A stretch of DNA of 24,694 bases from Anaerolineae bacterium (lineage in GTDB: Bacteria; Chloroflexota; Anaerolineae; Aggregatilineales; Phototrophicaceae), in assembly GCA_019912905.1 (NCBI GenBank), contig JAIOHO010000226.1, positions 1 through 24,694 of the forward strand, given 5' to 3'. The notes beneath the pieces were generated by a model. It was not told the DNA's origin, made no database searches, and saw only the letters and a program-made list of their open reading frames with translations. Positions within the stretch are counted from its first letter, which is position 1. The number at the start of each line of letters is the position of its first letter. Shown here in pieces: positions 8,242-15,277 of the stretch. Both the position numbers and the translations under genes were made by a program.

Positions 8242-8270
8242 TCCCCTCGCCGCAAGGTGAGGGGACTTTT
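8242..8270 (+). terminator. Intrinsic terminator with GNRA tetraloop between binding-protein and ATPase genes
   Basis: TCCCCTC (8242-8248) pairs with GAGGGGA (8259-8265). The stem continues inward with a G-T wobble and two C-G pairs to the tetraloop GCAA (8252-8255), and CTTTTTG follows. It lies 26 nt after the binding-protein stop and 17 nt before the ATPase start. Partial read-through would make the ATPase less abundant than the binding protein. Confidence 0.8.
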
Positions 8271-8287
8271 TGATGTCTGAATGAGCG

Positions 8288-9841
8288 ATGAGCATGATGC
8301 CGCCAACAACCACTCTGCCTTCGGGACATACCCGCATCGAAACGGCTGCATTGCAGGGGATCTCCAAGCGGTTCCCGGGCGTGCTGGCGAACGACCATGT
8401 GAATTTCGACGTAAATGCGGGCGAGATTCATGCCCTGTTGGGCGAAAACGGCGCGGGCAAAAGCACCCTGATGAAGATTCTCTACGGTCTCTACCAGCCA
8501 GACGAGGGCGAGATTACCCTGAACGGCGAAGTGGCCCGCTTTCATTCCCCGGCGGATTCGCTGACGGCAGGCATCGGGATGATCCACCAGCATTTTATGC
8601 TCGTGCCAACGCTGACCGTCACGGAAAATGTGGCGTTGGGAATCCGGTCGGGCGGCCCGCTGCTGAATCTGAAGCAGGTGCGGAAACGATTGATCGCACT
8701 CTCCGATGCCTATGGCCTGAAGATCGATCCGGATGTCTACGTGTGGCAGCTTTCGGTCGGCGAGCAGCAGCGCGTCGAAATCGTCAAAGCGCTCTACCAG
8801 GGCGGCGCGCTCATCATCCTGGATGAGCCGACGGCGGTGCTGACGCCGCAGGAAGTGGACGAGTTGTTCGTCACCCTCCGCCAGATGCGTGACGAGGGAC
8901 ATTCGCTCATCTTTATTTCACACAAACTCTACGAAGTTCAGGACCTGTCCGACCGGATCACGGTCATGCGCGATGGCCGAGTCGTCGATACGATCGCGAA
9001 TCACGGAGTCGAACAGCGCACCCTGGCCCGGATGATGGTCGGGCGCGATGTGCAGTTTCAGCCGGATCGTCCGCCGGTGACGGTCGGCGAGGTCAAGCTC
9101 GCTGTTCGCAGCCTCTGCGCTCAGAATGACCGCGATCTCCTGGCACTGAAGGAGGTCTCCCTGGAGATTCGTGCTGGGGAAGTGCTGGGAATTGCCGGGG
9201 TGTCCGGCAACGGCCAGCGCGAACTGGCGGAGTGCATCGCAGGTCTGCGCCCGGCAACCGGCGGCGAAGTGATCCTGAACGGTCACTCGATCCTGAGCCT
9301 GTCGGTGCAGGAACGATTGCAGAGCGGCCTGTCGTTTGTGCCTGAAGAGCGCAACCGGCATGGCACCATCGGCAGTTTTTCAGTAGCGGAGAACGCCATC
9401 CTGCAAAACAATGATGCGCCGCAGTTTTTGAATGGCCCTTTTTATAATTTTGAAGCAATCCGGCGCTACACGGTAGATTTGATTCAGAAATTTAATATCA
9501 AAACGCCGGGACACGAGACGTTACTCAAGAATCTTTCCGGCGGCAATGTGCAGAAGCTGATCCTGGCGCGCGAACTCTCGCGGCAGCCAGTGCTGTTGAT
9601 CGCGGCTCAACCGACGCGCGGGGTGGACATCGGCGCATCCGAGTATATCCGCGGTGTGTTGATGCAGCAGCGCAGCAGTGGTGTGGCAATCCTCCTGATT
9701 TCGGAAGACCTTGACGAGATTATGGCGCTATCGGACCGGATTGCCGTCATGTATGAAGGCGAAGTCGTCGGGGTGGTCGATCGTGATGATGCCGACGTCG
9801 AGACTTTGGGCCTGATGATGGCTGGTGCACAGCGCGCGTAA
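8288..9841 (+). CDS. ABC importer ATP-binding protein with two nucleotide-binding domains
   Basis: 517 residues with two fused ABC domains. Domain 1: Walker A GENGAGKS (52-59), IHQHFMLVPTLTVTENVALG at the Q-loop region, signature LSVGEQQR (155-162), Walker B ILDEP (177-181) and switch His (ISHK, ~212). Domain 2: degenerate P-loop GVSGNGQRE (304-312) lacking the usual GKS/T, signature LSGGNVQK (416-423), and a modified Walker B LLIAAQPTRG in which the usual acidic pair is absent. This asymmetry is typical of nucleoside and ribose-type importers (NupO/YufO, RbsA), where one site is catalytically weak. It powers the two permeases encoded at 5077-7176. The ATG at 8288 has a poor ribosome-binding site and is followed by further ATGs at codons 3 and 4, so the exact start may differ by a few residues. 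Confidence 0.94.
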   Translation: MSMMPPTTTLPSGHTRIETAALQGISKRFPGVLANDHVNFDVNAGEIHALLGENGAGKSTLMKILYGLYQPDEGEITLNGEVARFHSPADSLTAGIGMIHQHFMLVPTLTVTENVALGIRSGGPLLNLKQVRKRLIALSDAYGLKIDPDVYVWQLSVGEQQRVEIVKALYQGGALIILDEPTAVLTPQEVDELFVTLRQMRDEGHSLIFISHKLYEVQDLSDRITVMRDGRVVDTIANHGVEQRTLARMMVGRDVQFQPDRPPVTVGEVKLAVRSLCAQNDRDLLALKEVSLEIRAGEVLGIAGVSGNGQRELAECIAGLRPATGGEVILNGHSILSLSVQERLQSGLSFVPEERNRHGTIGSFSVAENAILQNNDAPQFLNGPFYNFEAIRRYTVDLIQKFNIKTPGHETLLKNLSGGNVQKLILARELSRQPVLLIAAQPTRGVDIGASEYIRGVLMQQRSSGVAILLISEDLDEIMALSDRIAVMYEGEVVGVVDRDDADVETLGLMMAGAQRA

Positions 9842-9865
9842 TTCCCGCCACTCTATTCTGGTAAC

Positions 9866-9899
9866 AAACACATCACCCAGCGGGAGGCGATGTGTTTTT
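9866..9899 (+). terminator. Intrinsic terminator of the ABC importer operon
   Basis: Perfect 9-bp inverted repeat AAACACATC (9866-9874) / GATGTGTTT (9889-9897), with an inner CCC-AGC-GGG helix possible, followed by further T residues. It lies 25 nt after the ATPase stop. The next gene starts at 9975, so the dehydrogenase pair may have its own promoter in 9900-9974; I found none that is convincing (TACAAT at 9934-9939 lacks a good -35). Confidence 0.75.
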
Positions 9900-9974
9900 G
9901 ATTGGTCTGATAGCGAAACCGGACTGCCATCAGTACAATCCGACAGGTTGTGGAACAAGCAAGGGAGTGTGTGG

Positions 9975-11021
9975 ATGCCAAATGTAGAAGCGCAGACGCT
10001 AACGGAATTTTGTAAGGCGATTATTGCTGGGACGGGCGCATCGGAAGACCTTGCGACCACCGTGGCTGCTTCCCTGGTGCGGACCAATCTGATGGGTCAC
10101 GACTCGCATGGGGTCATCCGTGTCAAGTCTTACCTGGATCTGGTCCAGAAAGGGGCCATCCAGCCAGATGCCCGCCCGCGAATCGAGCGTCAATTCGGCG
10201 CGACTGCGACAGTGGACTGCCAGTGGGGGTTCGGGCAGATCGGGGCACGGCTCGGCGCGGAGACGGCCCGTGATCTGGCTCAGGAGCACGGCATCGGCTG
10301 TGTGACGCTGGCGCAGGTCAACCACATTGGCCGCCTGGGGGAATATGCCGAGATTATTGCGCAGGCCGGTTTGATCGGCATCGTGATGACCAGCGGGACC
10401 TTCGTCAAGCTGTCGGTCACACCCTACGGGGGACGCGAACCGATCTTCGGGACCAATCCGATGGCCTGGGCCGTGCCGACCAGCGGCGAACCCTTCATGC
10501 TGGATTTTGCGACGGCGGCAGTCGCCAATGGCAAAGTGGCGGTGGCTCTGAGCAAAGGCGAAGCTTTTCCTCCGGGGATGCTGCTCGATCAGGACGGCAA
10601 CCCGACCACCGACCCGGCGTCGTTCTATCACGGGGGAATGCTGCTGCCGTTCGGCACCTACAAAGGCTCCGGCCTGGCGCTGATGATGGAGATCATCCCC
10701 ACGATTCTGGCGGGTTTTGCGCCGCTGTCCTCGCCGGAGTTCAAGTCGGGCAACCCCACCCTGATGCTGGCGATCAACCTGGAGGTATTTACGACGCGGG
10801 AGCGCTTCGATTATCTGGTGGAAGAACTGCTGGCACGGGTCAAACAGGTGCCGCCTGCTGTCGGCTTCGAGGAAGTGCTGCTGCCGGGCGAAAAAGAAGC
10901 GCGTTCTATGGCTCAGCGGTTGCAAGCTGGTGTACCGCTGCCAGACAGTGTGTGGCACGATCTGACGACCCTGGCCGGGCACTACGGCGTGGCTGTGCCG
11001 GAGCGAGGCGTTTATGTCTAA
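9975..11021 (+). CDS. Malate/L-lactate dehydrogenase family (Ldh_2) oxidoreductase, possibly ureidoglycolate dehydrogenase-like
   Basis: 348 residues, the normal length of the Ldh_2 family, which uses NAD(P) with its own non-Rossmann fold. The catalytic motif GHDSHGV is at 41-47 (His45). Other family signs are GIGCVTLAQVNHIGRLGEYAE, YGGREPIFGTNPMAWAVPT, the LDFATAAVANGKV segment and LDQDGNPTTDP. The family includes ureidoglycolate dehydrogenase (AllD), sulfolactate dehydrogenases, 2,3-diketogulonate reductase and cyclic imino-acid reductases; the exact substrate cannot be read from sequence. Next to a purine-type hydroxylase and importer, AllD-like activity is a reasonable guess. The ATG at 9975 follows AAGGGAG with 7-nt spacing. 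An in-frame extension to 9825 would run through the terminator and into the ATPase gene and is rejected. It overlaps the next gene by 8 nt. Confidence 0.88.
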   Translation: MPNVEAQTLTEFCKAIIAGTGASEDLATTVAASLVRTNLMGHDSHGVIRVKSYLDLVQKGAIQPDARPRIERQFGATATVDCQWGFGQIGARLGAETARDLAQEHGIGCVTLAQVNHIGRLGEYAEIIAQAGLIGIVMTSGTFVKLSVTPYGGREPIFGTNPMAWAVPTSGEPFMLDFATAAVANGKVAVALSKGEAFPPGMLLDQDGNPTTDPASFYHGGMLLPFGTYKGSGLALMMEIIPTILAGFAPLSSPEFKSGNPTLMLAINLEVFTTRERFDYLVEELLARVKQVPPAVGFEEVLLPGEKEARSMAQRLQAGVPLPDSVWHDLTTLAGHYGVAVPERGVYV

Positions 11022-11997
11022 GGTCTGGTTAGGTGTCAATGTATCCGACGACGTGCTGGCACTGCTGGAATCCCGCGTCGAGGTCATCGGTCCGCGCAGC
11101 GACCCCAATCCGCCGGACAGCATCGAGGGCGTGGAGGATGCAGACGCCGCCATCATCTGCCCGACCTTTCCAGCGAATCAGGCGACGTTCGACCGGCTGC
11201 CCAACTTGCGGATCGTGACGCGGCCCGGCGCAGGTTATGACAATGTCGATGTCGAGGCAGCCACCGCCTGCGGGATCTGCGTGGTGCGCACGGCAGACTC
11301 CAATACCGAATCGACGGCGGTATTTACGGTCGCCATGATGTTGAACGCGGTGCGCCGCATCAAAATGGGCGATGGTCTGCTGCGGGATGGCCGGTGGATG
11401 CCGCTGCCGGAGCTGACGGCGTTCGACCTCAACGGGGCGACGCTGGGCATCATTGGTCTGGGGCGCATCGGAGGCCGCGTCGCCGAGATCGCCCATGTAC
11501 TGGGGATGCAGGTGATCGCCTACGATCCCTACATCGACGAGGGCCGCGCGGTGTCGCTGCGCACCCGCTTGATCCCCGATTTGCCGACGCTGCTGAATCA
11601 GGCCGATGTGGTGACGCTGCATGTCCCGGCTAATGCGGAAACACGCGGGATAATCGGGGCGGCGGAATTAAGCCAGATGAAACGCGGTGCGGTGCTGGTC
11701 AACTGCGCGCGCGGGCCAATTCTGGTCGAGGCGGATCTGGTCGATGCGCTGAACCACGGTCAGTTATCGGCGGCGGCGCTCGATGTCTGGGACCCGGAAC
11801 CCCCGGCGGCGGATAACCCGCTGCTGCACATGCCCAACGTCATCGCGACGCCGCACATGGCCGCCAAGACTGACGAAGGTCAGCATCGCAGCCGCTTGAG
11901 CGCGGCGCAGCAGACGATCCTGGCGCTGAAAGGCCAGATACCCTCCGGGTTGGTCAATCTGGAAGTCTGGGACCGGCGACGGTTGCCGTCTCAGTGA
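11014..11997 (+). CDS. D-isomer-specific 2-hydroxyacid dehydrogenase (phosphoglycerate dehydrogenase-like)
   Basis: 327 residues. Substrate-binding domain at both ends and a central NAD-binding Rossmann domain: GLGRIGGRVAEIA (148-160) with Asp171 at the end of beta-2, which favours NAD+ over NADP+. The catalytic triad of the family is present: Arg233 (NCARGPI), Glu262 (WDPEPP) and His281 (ATPHMAA). There is no ACT or regulatory domain, so it is not a full-length SerA of the long type. It could reduce glyoxylate or hydroxypyruvate, or oxidise a D-2-hydroxyacid. The ATG lies inside the last codons of the Ldh_2 gene (8-nt overlap), indicating coupled translation. Its stop overlaps the stop of the convergent threonine-synthase-like gene by 7 bp. 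Confidence 0.92.
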   Translation: MSKVWLGVNVSDDVLALLESRVEVIGPRSDPNPPDSIEGVEDADAAIICPTFPANQATFDRLPNLRIVTRPGAGYDNVDVEAATACGICVVRTADSNTESTAVFTVAMMLNAVRRIKMGDGLLRDGRWMPLPELTAFDLNGATLGIIGLGRIGGRVAEIAHVLGMQVIAYDPYIDEGRAVSLRTRLIPDLPTLLNQADVVTLHVPANAETRGIIGAAELSQMKRGAVLVNCARGPILVEADLVDALNHGQLSAAALDVWDPEPPAADNPLLHMPNVIATPHMAAKTDEGQHRSRLSAAQQTILALKGQIPSGLVNLEVWDRRRLPSQ

Positions 11998-13172
11998 GCG
12001 GGACCGTTAATCAGATGGGTATATTTCAGGCCAGTGCCGGTCAAAAACAGGACGACCCGTTCATCGGCTTGAATATCACCCCGCTCGACCAGGGTTTTGA
12101 GGGCGACGAAGGTGGCCGCCGCTTCGGGCGCGACAAATAACCCTTCCTGCGAGCCGATTTCCGTGAGGGCCAGCAGCGTATCCTCATCCTCAACCGCGAG
12201 CGCCGTGCCGCCGCTTTCCCGCACCGCCCGCAGGATGAGAAAATCGCCGACCGCCGCCGGGACGCGCAGGCCATCGGCGATGGTGCGCGCATTCTGCCAG
12301 GGTTCGGCGAACTCAACTCCCTGCTCATAGGCGCGGACGATGGGCGCGCAGCCCGTGCTCTGTACGCTGATCATACGCGGACGCTGCGAGTCGATCCAGC
12401 CAAGCTGTTCCATCTCACCGAAGGCTTTCCACATGCCGATAATGCCGGTGCCGCCGCCGGTCGGGTAGATGATGATGTCCGGCAGGCTGCCGTCGAAGTG
12501 CTCGGCCAGTTCGTAGCCCATCGTCTTTTTCCCCTCGACGCGGTAGGGTTCCTTCAAGGTCGAGACATCGAACCAGCGGCCTTCCTCGACGCCCTGGCGG
12601 ACGTAACGTGCGCAGTCGGTAATCAGGCCCTCGACCAACGTGACCTCGGCACCGAGCGCCCGCATTTCGGCAATAAATGGGGCGGGCACATCCTGCGGCG
12701 CATAGATATAAGCGGGTAAGCCGATGCGGGCGGCATAGGCAGCCATGGCGCTGCCCGCGTTCCCGGCGGTCGGGATTGCTACCGCTTTGGCACCGAGTTC
12801 AGCGGCGCGGCTGACCGCCATTGCCAATCCCCGCGCTTTGAAGGACCCGGTTGGATTAAACGACTCATCTTTTGCATACAGGTGCTTCAGGCCGAGGGCT
12901 GCGCCGAGGCGGTTGAGTTTGACGAGCGGTGTGTAGCCTTCGCCCAGGCTGATGCGGAAGGCCGGGTCCTGCACCGGCAGCATTTCGGCATAGCGCCACA
13001 GATTGGGTGAGCGGCTCTGCACCGCAGTGCGGGTGAAGATCGAGCGCGCCGCGTCAAGGTCATAACGCGCCAGCAAGGGCTTGCCACAGGCCGGGCACAA
13101 ATTCCAGAGCTGATTCGCCTCGTAGGTCTCGCCGCACCAGGCGCATTCGAGGTGAGACAAAAAACTGTTCAT
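11991..13172 (-). CDS. thrC: Threonine synthase-like PLP-dependent enzyme with N-terminal zinc ribbon
   Basis: 393 residues from the ATG at 13172. An N-terminal zinc ribbon has CAWC (10-13) and CPAC (26-29). It is followed by a fold type II PLP enzyme: PTGSFKARG with the Schiff-base Lys112, PTAGNAGSAMAAYAARIG for the phosphate/carboxylate loop, and TGGGTGIIGMWKAFGEM as the glycine-rich PLP-phosphate loop. Threonine synthase of the archaeal/Gram-positive type (O-phosphohomoserine to threonine) is the best guess. Close relatives include cysteate synthase and other beta-replacing enzymes. Earlier possible starts exist (ATG at 13190, 13187; TTG at 13202), and none has a clear Shine-Dalgarno. It lies 60 nt after the molybdopterin-binding gene on the same strand, with a terminator-like hairpin in between, so it is probably a separate unit. 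Confidence 0.87.
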   Translation of the reverse strand: MNSFLSHLECAWCGETYEANQLWNLCPACGKPLLARYDLDAARSIFTRTAVQSRSPNLWRYAEMLPVQDPAFRISLGEGYTPLVKLNRLGAALGLKHLYAKDESFNPTGSFKARGLAMAVSRAAELGAKAVAIPTAGNAGSAMAAYAARIGLPAYIYAPQDVPAPFIAEMRALGAEVTLVEGLITDCARYVRQGVEEGRWFDVSTLKEPYRVEGKKTMGYELAEHFDGSLPDIIIYPTGGGTGIIGMWKAFGEMEQLGWIDSQRPRMISVQSTGCAPIVRAYEQGVEFAEPWQNARTIADGLRVPAAVGDFLILRAVRESGGTALAVEDEDTLLALTEIGSQEGLFVAPEAAATFVALKTLVERGDIQADERVVLFLTGTGLKYTHLINGPAH

Positions 13173-13210
13173 GTCAGCGCCAATCATCATTCGTGTAGTC
13201 AATATAAGAA

Positions 13211-13252
13211 GCAGCCGCCAGAAGCATAGGGGTCATTCCATGCTTCGGCTGC
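13211..13252 (-). terminator. Terminator at the end of the cox/xdhC operon
   Basis: On the minus strand GCAGCC+GAAGCAT (13252-13240) pairs with ATGCTTC (13227-13221) and GGCTGC (13216-13211), with a 12-nt loop and a 4-nt bulge (13217-13220). TTCTTATATT follows (13210-13201). The loop contains the stop codon of the molybdopterin-binding gene (13233-13235), so the stem includes the last coding codons. Confidence 0.65.
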
Positions 13253-14252
13253 GGGGCATCGGTCGATCGCTGATGTCCTCCAACAGGCCGCCGTGTCCCA
13301 GGGCGACGAGATCCGCCCGCGTGAGCCGCTCCCCGGCCAGCAGGCGCGGCAGCAGCCAGTCGATCACGTTGGTTTTGGGGGATTTGATGCACCCCGGTGC
13401 ACCCAGGACCGGCACGGAACCGACATAGCCCAGCATCAGCAGGGTACCAGGGTCCACCGGCACACCGAAGTGGGCCACGTCTCCCCCAGCCGCGCGCAGA
13501 GCCAGCGGCACTACATCATCCCGGTCGATAATGGCCGAGATGCCCGCGACGACAATCAGTTCCCGGCCTGACTCGATCTGAGCGCGGATCGCGGTGCAGA
13601 TGGCATCGGGCGTGTGCGGCACATACTGCATGCTGTCGAGATGACTGTCCAGCTTCTCAATCCGCTGGCGGGTTGGCGGCTCGAAACTACCGATCAGCCG
13701 ATCGCGGGCACTTTCCGGCCCGGACAGGATCAGGCCGACCGACGACGAGCGCAGCGGGCGCACCGAAATGACTGGCGCGAACTCGTGCGCCTTGCTTTCG
13801 ACATCGACGACCCGCGCGGCAGGCATGCCAAAAGGGATAATCTTGACGAGTGTCACGAGTTCACCGGGCGGCACCAGCGTGTGATTGTGCAGGGTGGCAA
13901 GCGTGATTCCGGCGTCGATGTTGTTGAGCTGTTCGAGCGCCACGAGGTTGATATACACCGGGCCATAGTGCTCGCTGATCAGGTTTGCGCGGCCCACGCC
14001 CGGCGTCACCACGCGAATGCCCGGACCGGCCACAGCCTGCCCCACGCGACTGGCGGCATCGTTTTCGTTCAGGTCGGTCGTGTCGAGCGCGGCGACCGTG
14101 ATCGTGTCCAGGTTGAGACTCTGCAATTTGAGCAGGTCCGCCTCGGTCAGTGTATGACCTTTGCTGAGCACCTTATGGCCGCGTTCGTCCACCAGATTGT
14201 GCGCCAGGATATGGCCGAGCGCCTCCTGAATCGGAAGCGGGCCGAATTTCAT
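13233..14252 (-). CDS. Molybdopterin-binding (MoaB/Mog-domain) protein, cofactor-handling partner of XdhC
   Basis: 339 residues. It opens MKFGPLPIQEALGHILAHNL, a typical start of MoeA-like/MPT-binding proteins next to XdhC genes, then HKVLSKGHTLTEADL. In the C-terminal half comes the MoCF/Mog-type domain: SGRELIVVAGISAIIDRDDV, with the later GAPGCIKSPKTNVIDWLLPR motif. Standard MoeA is ~400 residues and carries extra domains; this shorter form is the one often found alone or fused to a MobA-like nucleotidyltransferase in molybdenum-hydroxylase operons. It probably binds molybdopterin or its cytosine dinucleotide during cofactor assembly. The ATG at 14252 overlaps the stop of xdhC by 4 nt (ATGA), so translation is coupled. 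An in-frame upstream extension to 14297 lies inside xdhC and is rejected. No separate nucleotidyltransferase gene (MocA type) is in the window. Confidence 0.82.
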   Translation of the reverse strand: MKFGPLPIQEALGHILAHNLVDERGHKVLSKGHTLTEADLLKLQSLNLDTITVAALDTTDLNENDAASRVGQAVAGPGIRVVTPGVGRANLISEHYGPVYINLVALEQLNNIDAGITLATLHNHTLVPPGELVTLVKIIPFGMPAARVVDVESKAHEFAPVISVRPLRSSSVGLILSGPESARDRLIGSFEPPTRQRIEKLDSHLDSMQYVPHTPDAICTAIRAQIESGRELIVVAGISAIIDRDDVVPLALRAAGGDVAHFGVPVDPGTLLMLGYVGSVPVLGAPGCIKSPKTNVIDWLLPRLLAGERLTRADLVALGHGGLLEDISDRPMPRSRSME

Positions 14253-15271
14253 AGCTGCGCCCCATTCCGCACGGCCACAATCTCGGCCATAATGCACAGG
14301 GCGATTTCTTCGGGCGTCTGCGCCCGGATGTCGAGACCAATCGGTGTGCGGATGCGGCTCAGGTGTTCCTCGGGCAGACCCGCTTCGCGCAGCCGCTGCA
14401 CGCGCTGCTCATGCGTGCGCGTGCTGCTGAGGACGCCGATATAAGGGGCTGCGCTGGGCAGGGCAGTCAGCAGCGCTTTGTCGTCGATTTTAGGATCATG
14501 AGTCAGAACGGCAATATACGTGTTGCGGTCCAGCCCAAGCTGCGGCAGGGCTTTGTCCGGGTAGCTGTGCAGGATCGTTTCGACGTCGGGAAAGCGCTCT
14601 GGCGTGGCGAACACCTGGCGCGGGTCGATGACCGAAACTCGAAACCCAAGCTGGCGGGCGAAACTTTGCAGCGGCATGGCGACATGCACCCCCCCGATGA
14701 GGATCAGGTGTGGGCGCGGGAAATGCAGGTCCACCATGATGCTGCGTTCACTGACGGGGATTCGCCCGGAGCGATGGCGTGATTGAGCGGCCTGTGCAAA
14801 GACTTCGCGGTCGGCATCTGGTAGGGCAGGGGTCGCATACTGAAGCTGGCCGTCCCCGGCAAACAGAGCCTTTTGCCCGGCGTCCGACCCTTCCAACAGG
14901 GTGACGGTAGCGGCGGGTTGGTTCGCGCGCACATCGGCAGCGGCAGCCTGCCACCAGGTGGGATCGAGCGGCTCGACGAACACACTGATTCTGCCGCCGC
15001 AGGTCAGGCCTACCTCCCAGGCAGTGTCATCGCTGACGCCGAAGTGCAGCAGGCGCGGCTGGTTTTCTTCCAGAATTTCGAGGGCCTGCTCGATGACTGC
15101 CGTTTCGACGCAGCCGCCGCTGACCGAACCAATCATCGCCATATCGTCGGTGATTGCCATCTTGGAGCCGACGCCGCGCGGTGCGGACCCCCAGGTTTCA
15201 ACGACTGTTGCCAGCGCGACGGGTCGGTTTTGAGCAATCCACTGATCGACCGTATCCAGAATATCCAGCAT
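14249..15271 (-). CDS. xdhC: XdhC/CoxF family molybdenum-cofactor maturation protein
   Basis: 340 residues with both XdhC domains. N-terminal: ATVVETWGSAPRGVGSKM (21-38), the conserved GSVSGGCVE (48-56) and LTCGGR (89-94). C-terminal Rossmann-like domain: PHLILIGGVHVAMPLQSFA (~187-205), VIDPRQVFATPERFP, VLTHDPKIDD, and the closing YIGVLSSTRTHEQR and IGLDIRAQTPEEIA motifs. XdhC proteins bind the molybdenum cofactor, help add its terminal sulfido ligand and insert it into the large subunit; in cox clusters the equivalents are CoxF and CoxI. The ATG is 6 nt after the coxE stop and has no clear Shine-Dalgarno, so coupling is likely. It could serve any of the three molybdenum subunits in the window. 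Confidence 0.93.
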   Translation of the reverse strand: MLDILDTVDQWIAQNRPVALATVVETWGSAPRGVGSKMAITDDMAMIGSVSGGCVETAVIEQALEILEENQPRLLHFGVSDDTAWEVGLTCGGRISVFVEPLDPTWWQAAAADVRANQPAATVTLLEGSDAGQKALFAGDGQLQYATPALPDADREVFAQAAQSRHRSGRIPVSERSIMVDLHFPRPHLILIGGVHVAMPLQSFARQLGFRVSVIDPRQVFATPERFPDVETILHSYPDKALPQLGLDRNTYIAVLTHDPKIDDKALLTALPSAAPYIGVLSSTRTHEQRVQRLREAGLPEEHLSRIRTPIGLDIRAQTPEEIALCIMAEIVAVRNGAQL

Positions 15272-15277
15272 GTAGGC

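Noticed and set aside
7238..8902. 554-codon open frame on the minus strand across the binding-protein and ATPase genes
   Set aside because: It runs through two well-supported genes and the terminator between them, and is rich in Arg/His/Gln as expected for an antisense shadow.
9825..9974. 50-residue N-terminal extension of the Ldh_2 protein
   Set aside because: It overlaps the ATPase gene and the terminator hairpin; the ATG at 9975 has a well-spaced Shine-Dalgarno and gives the normal family length.
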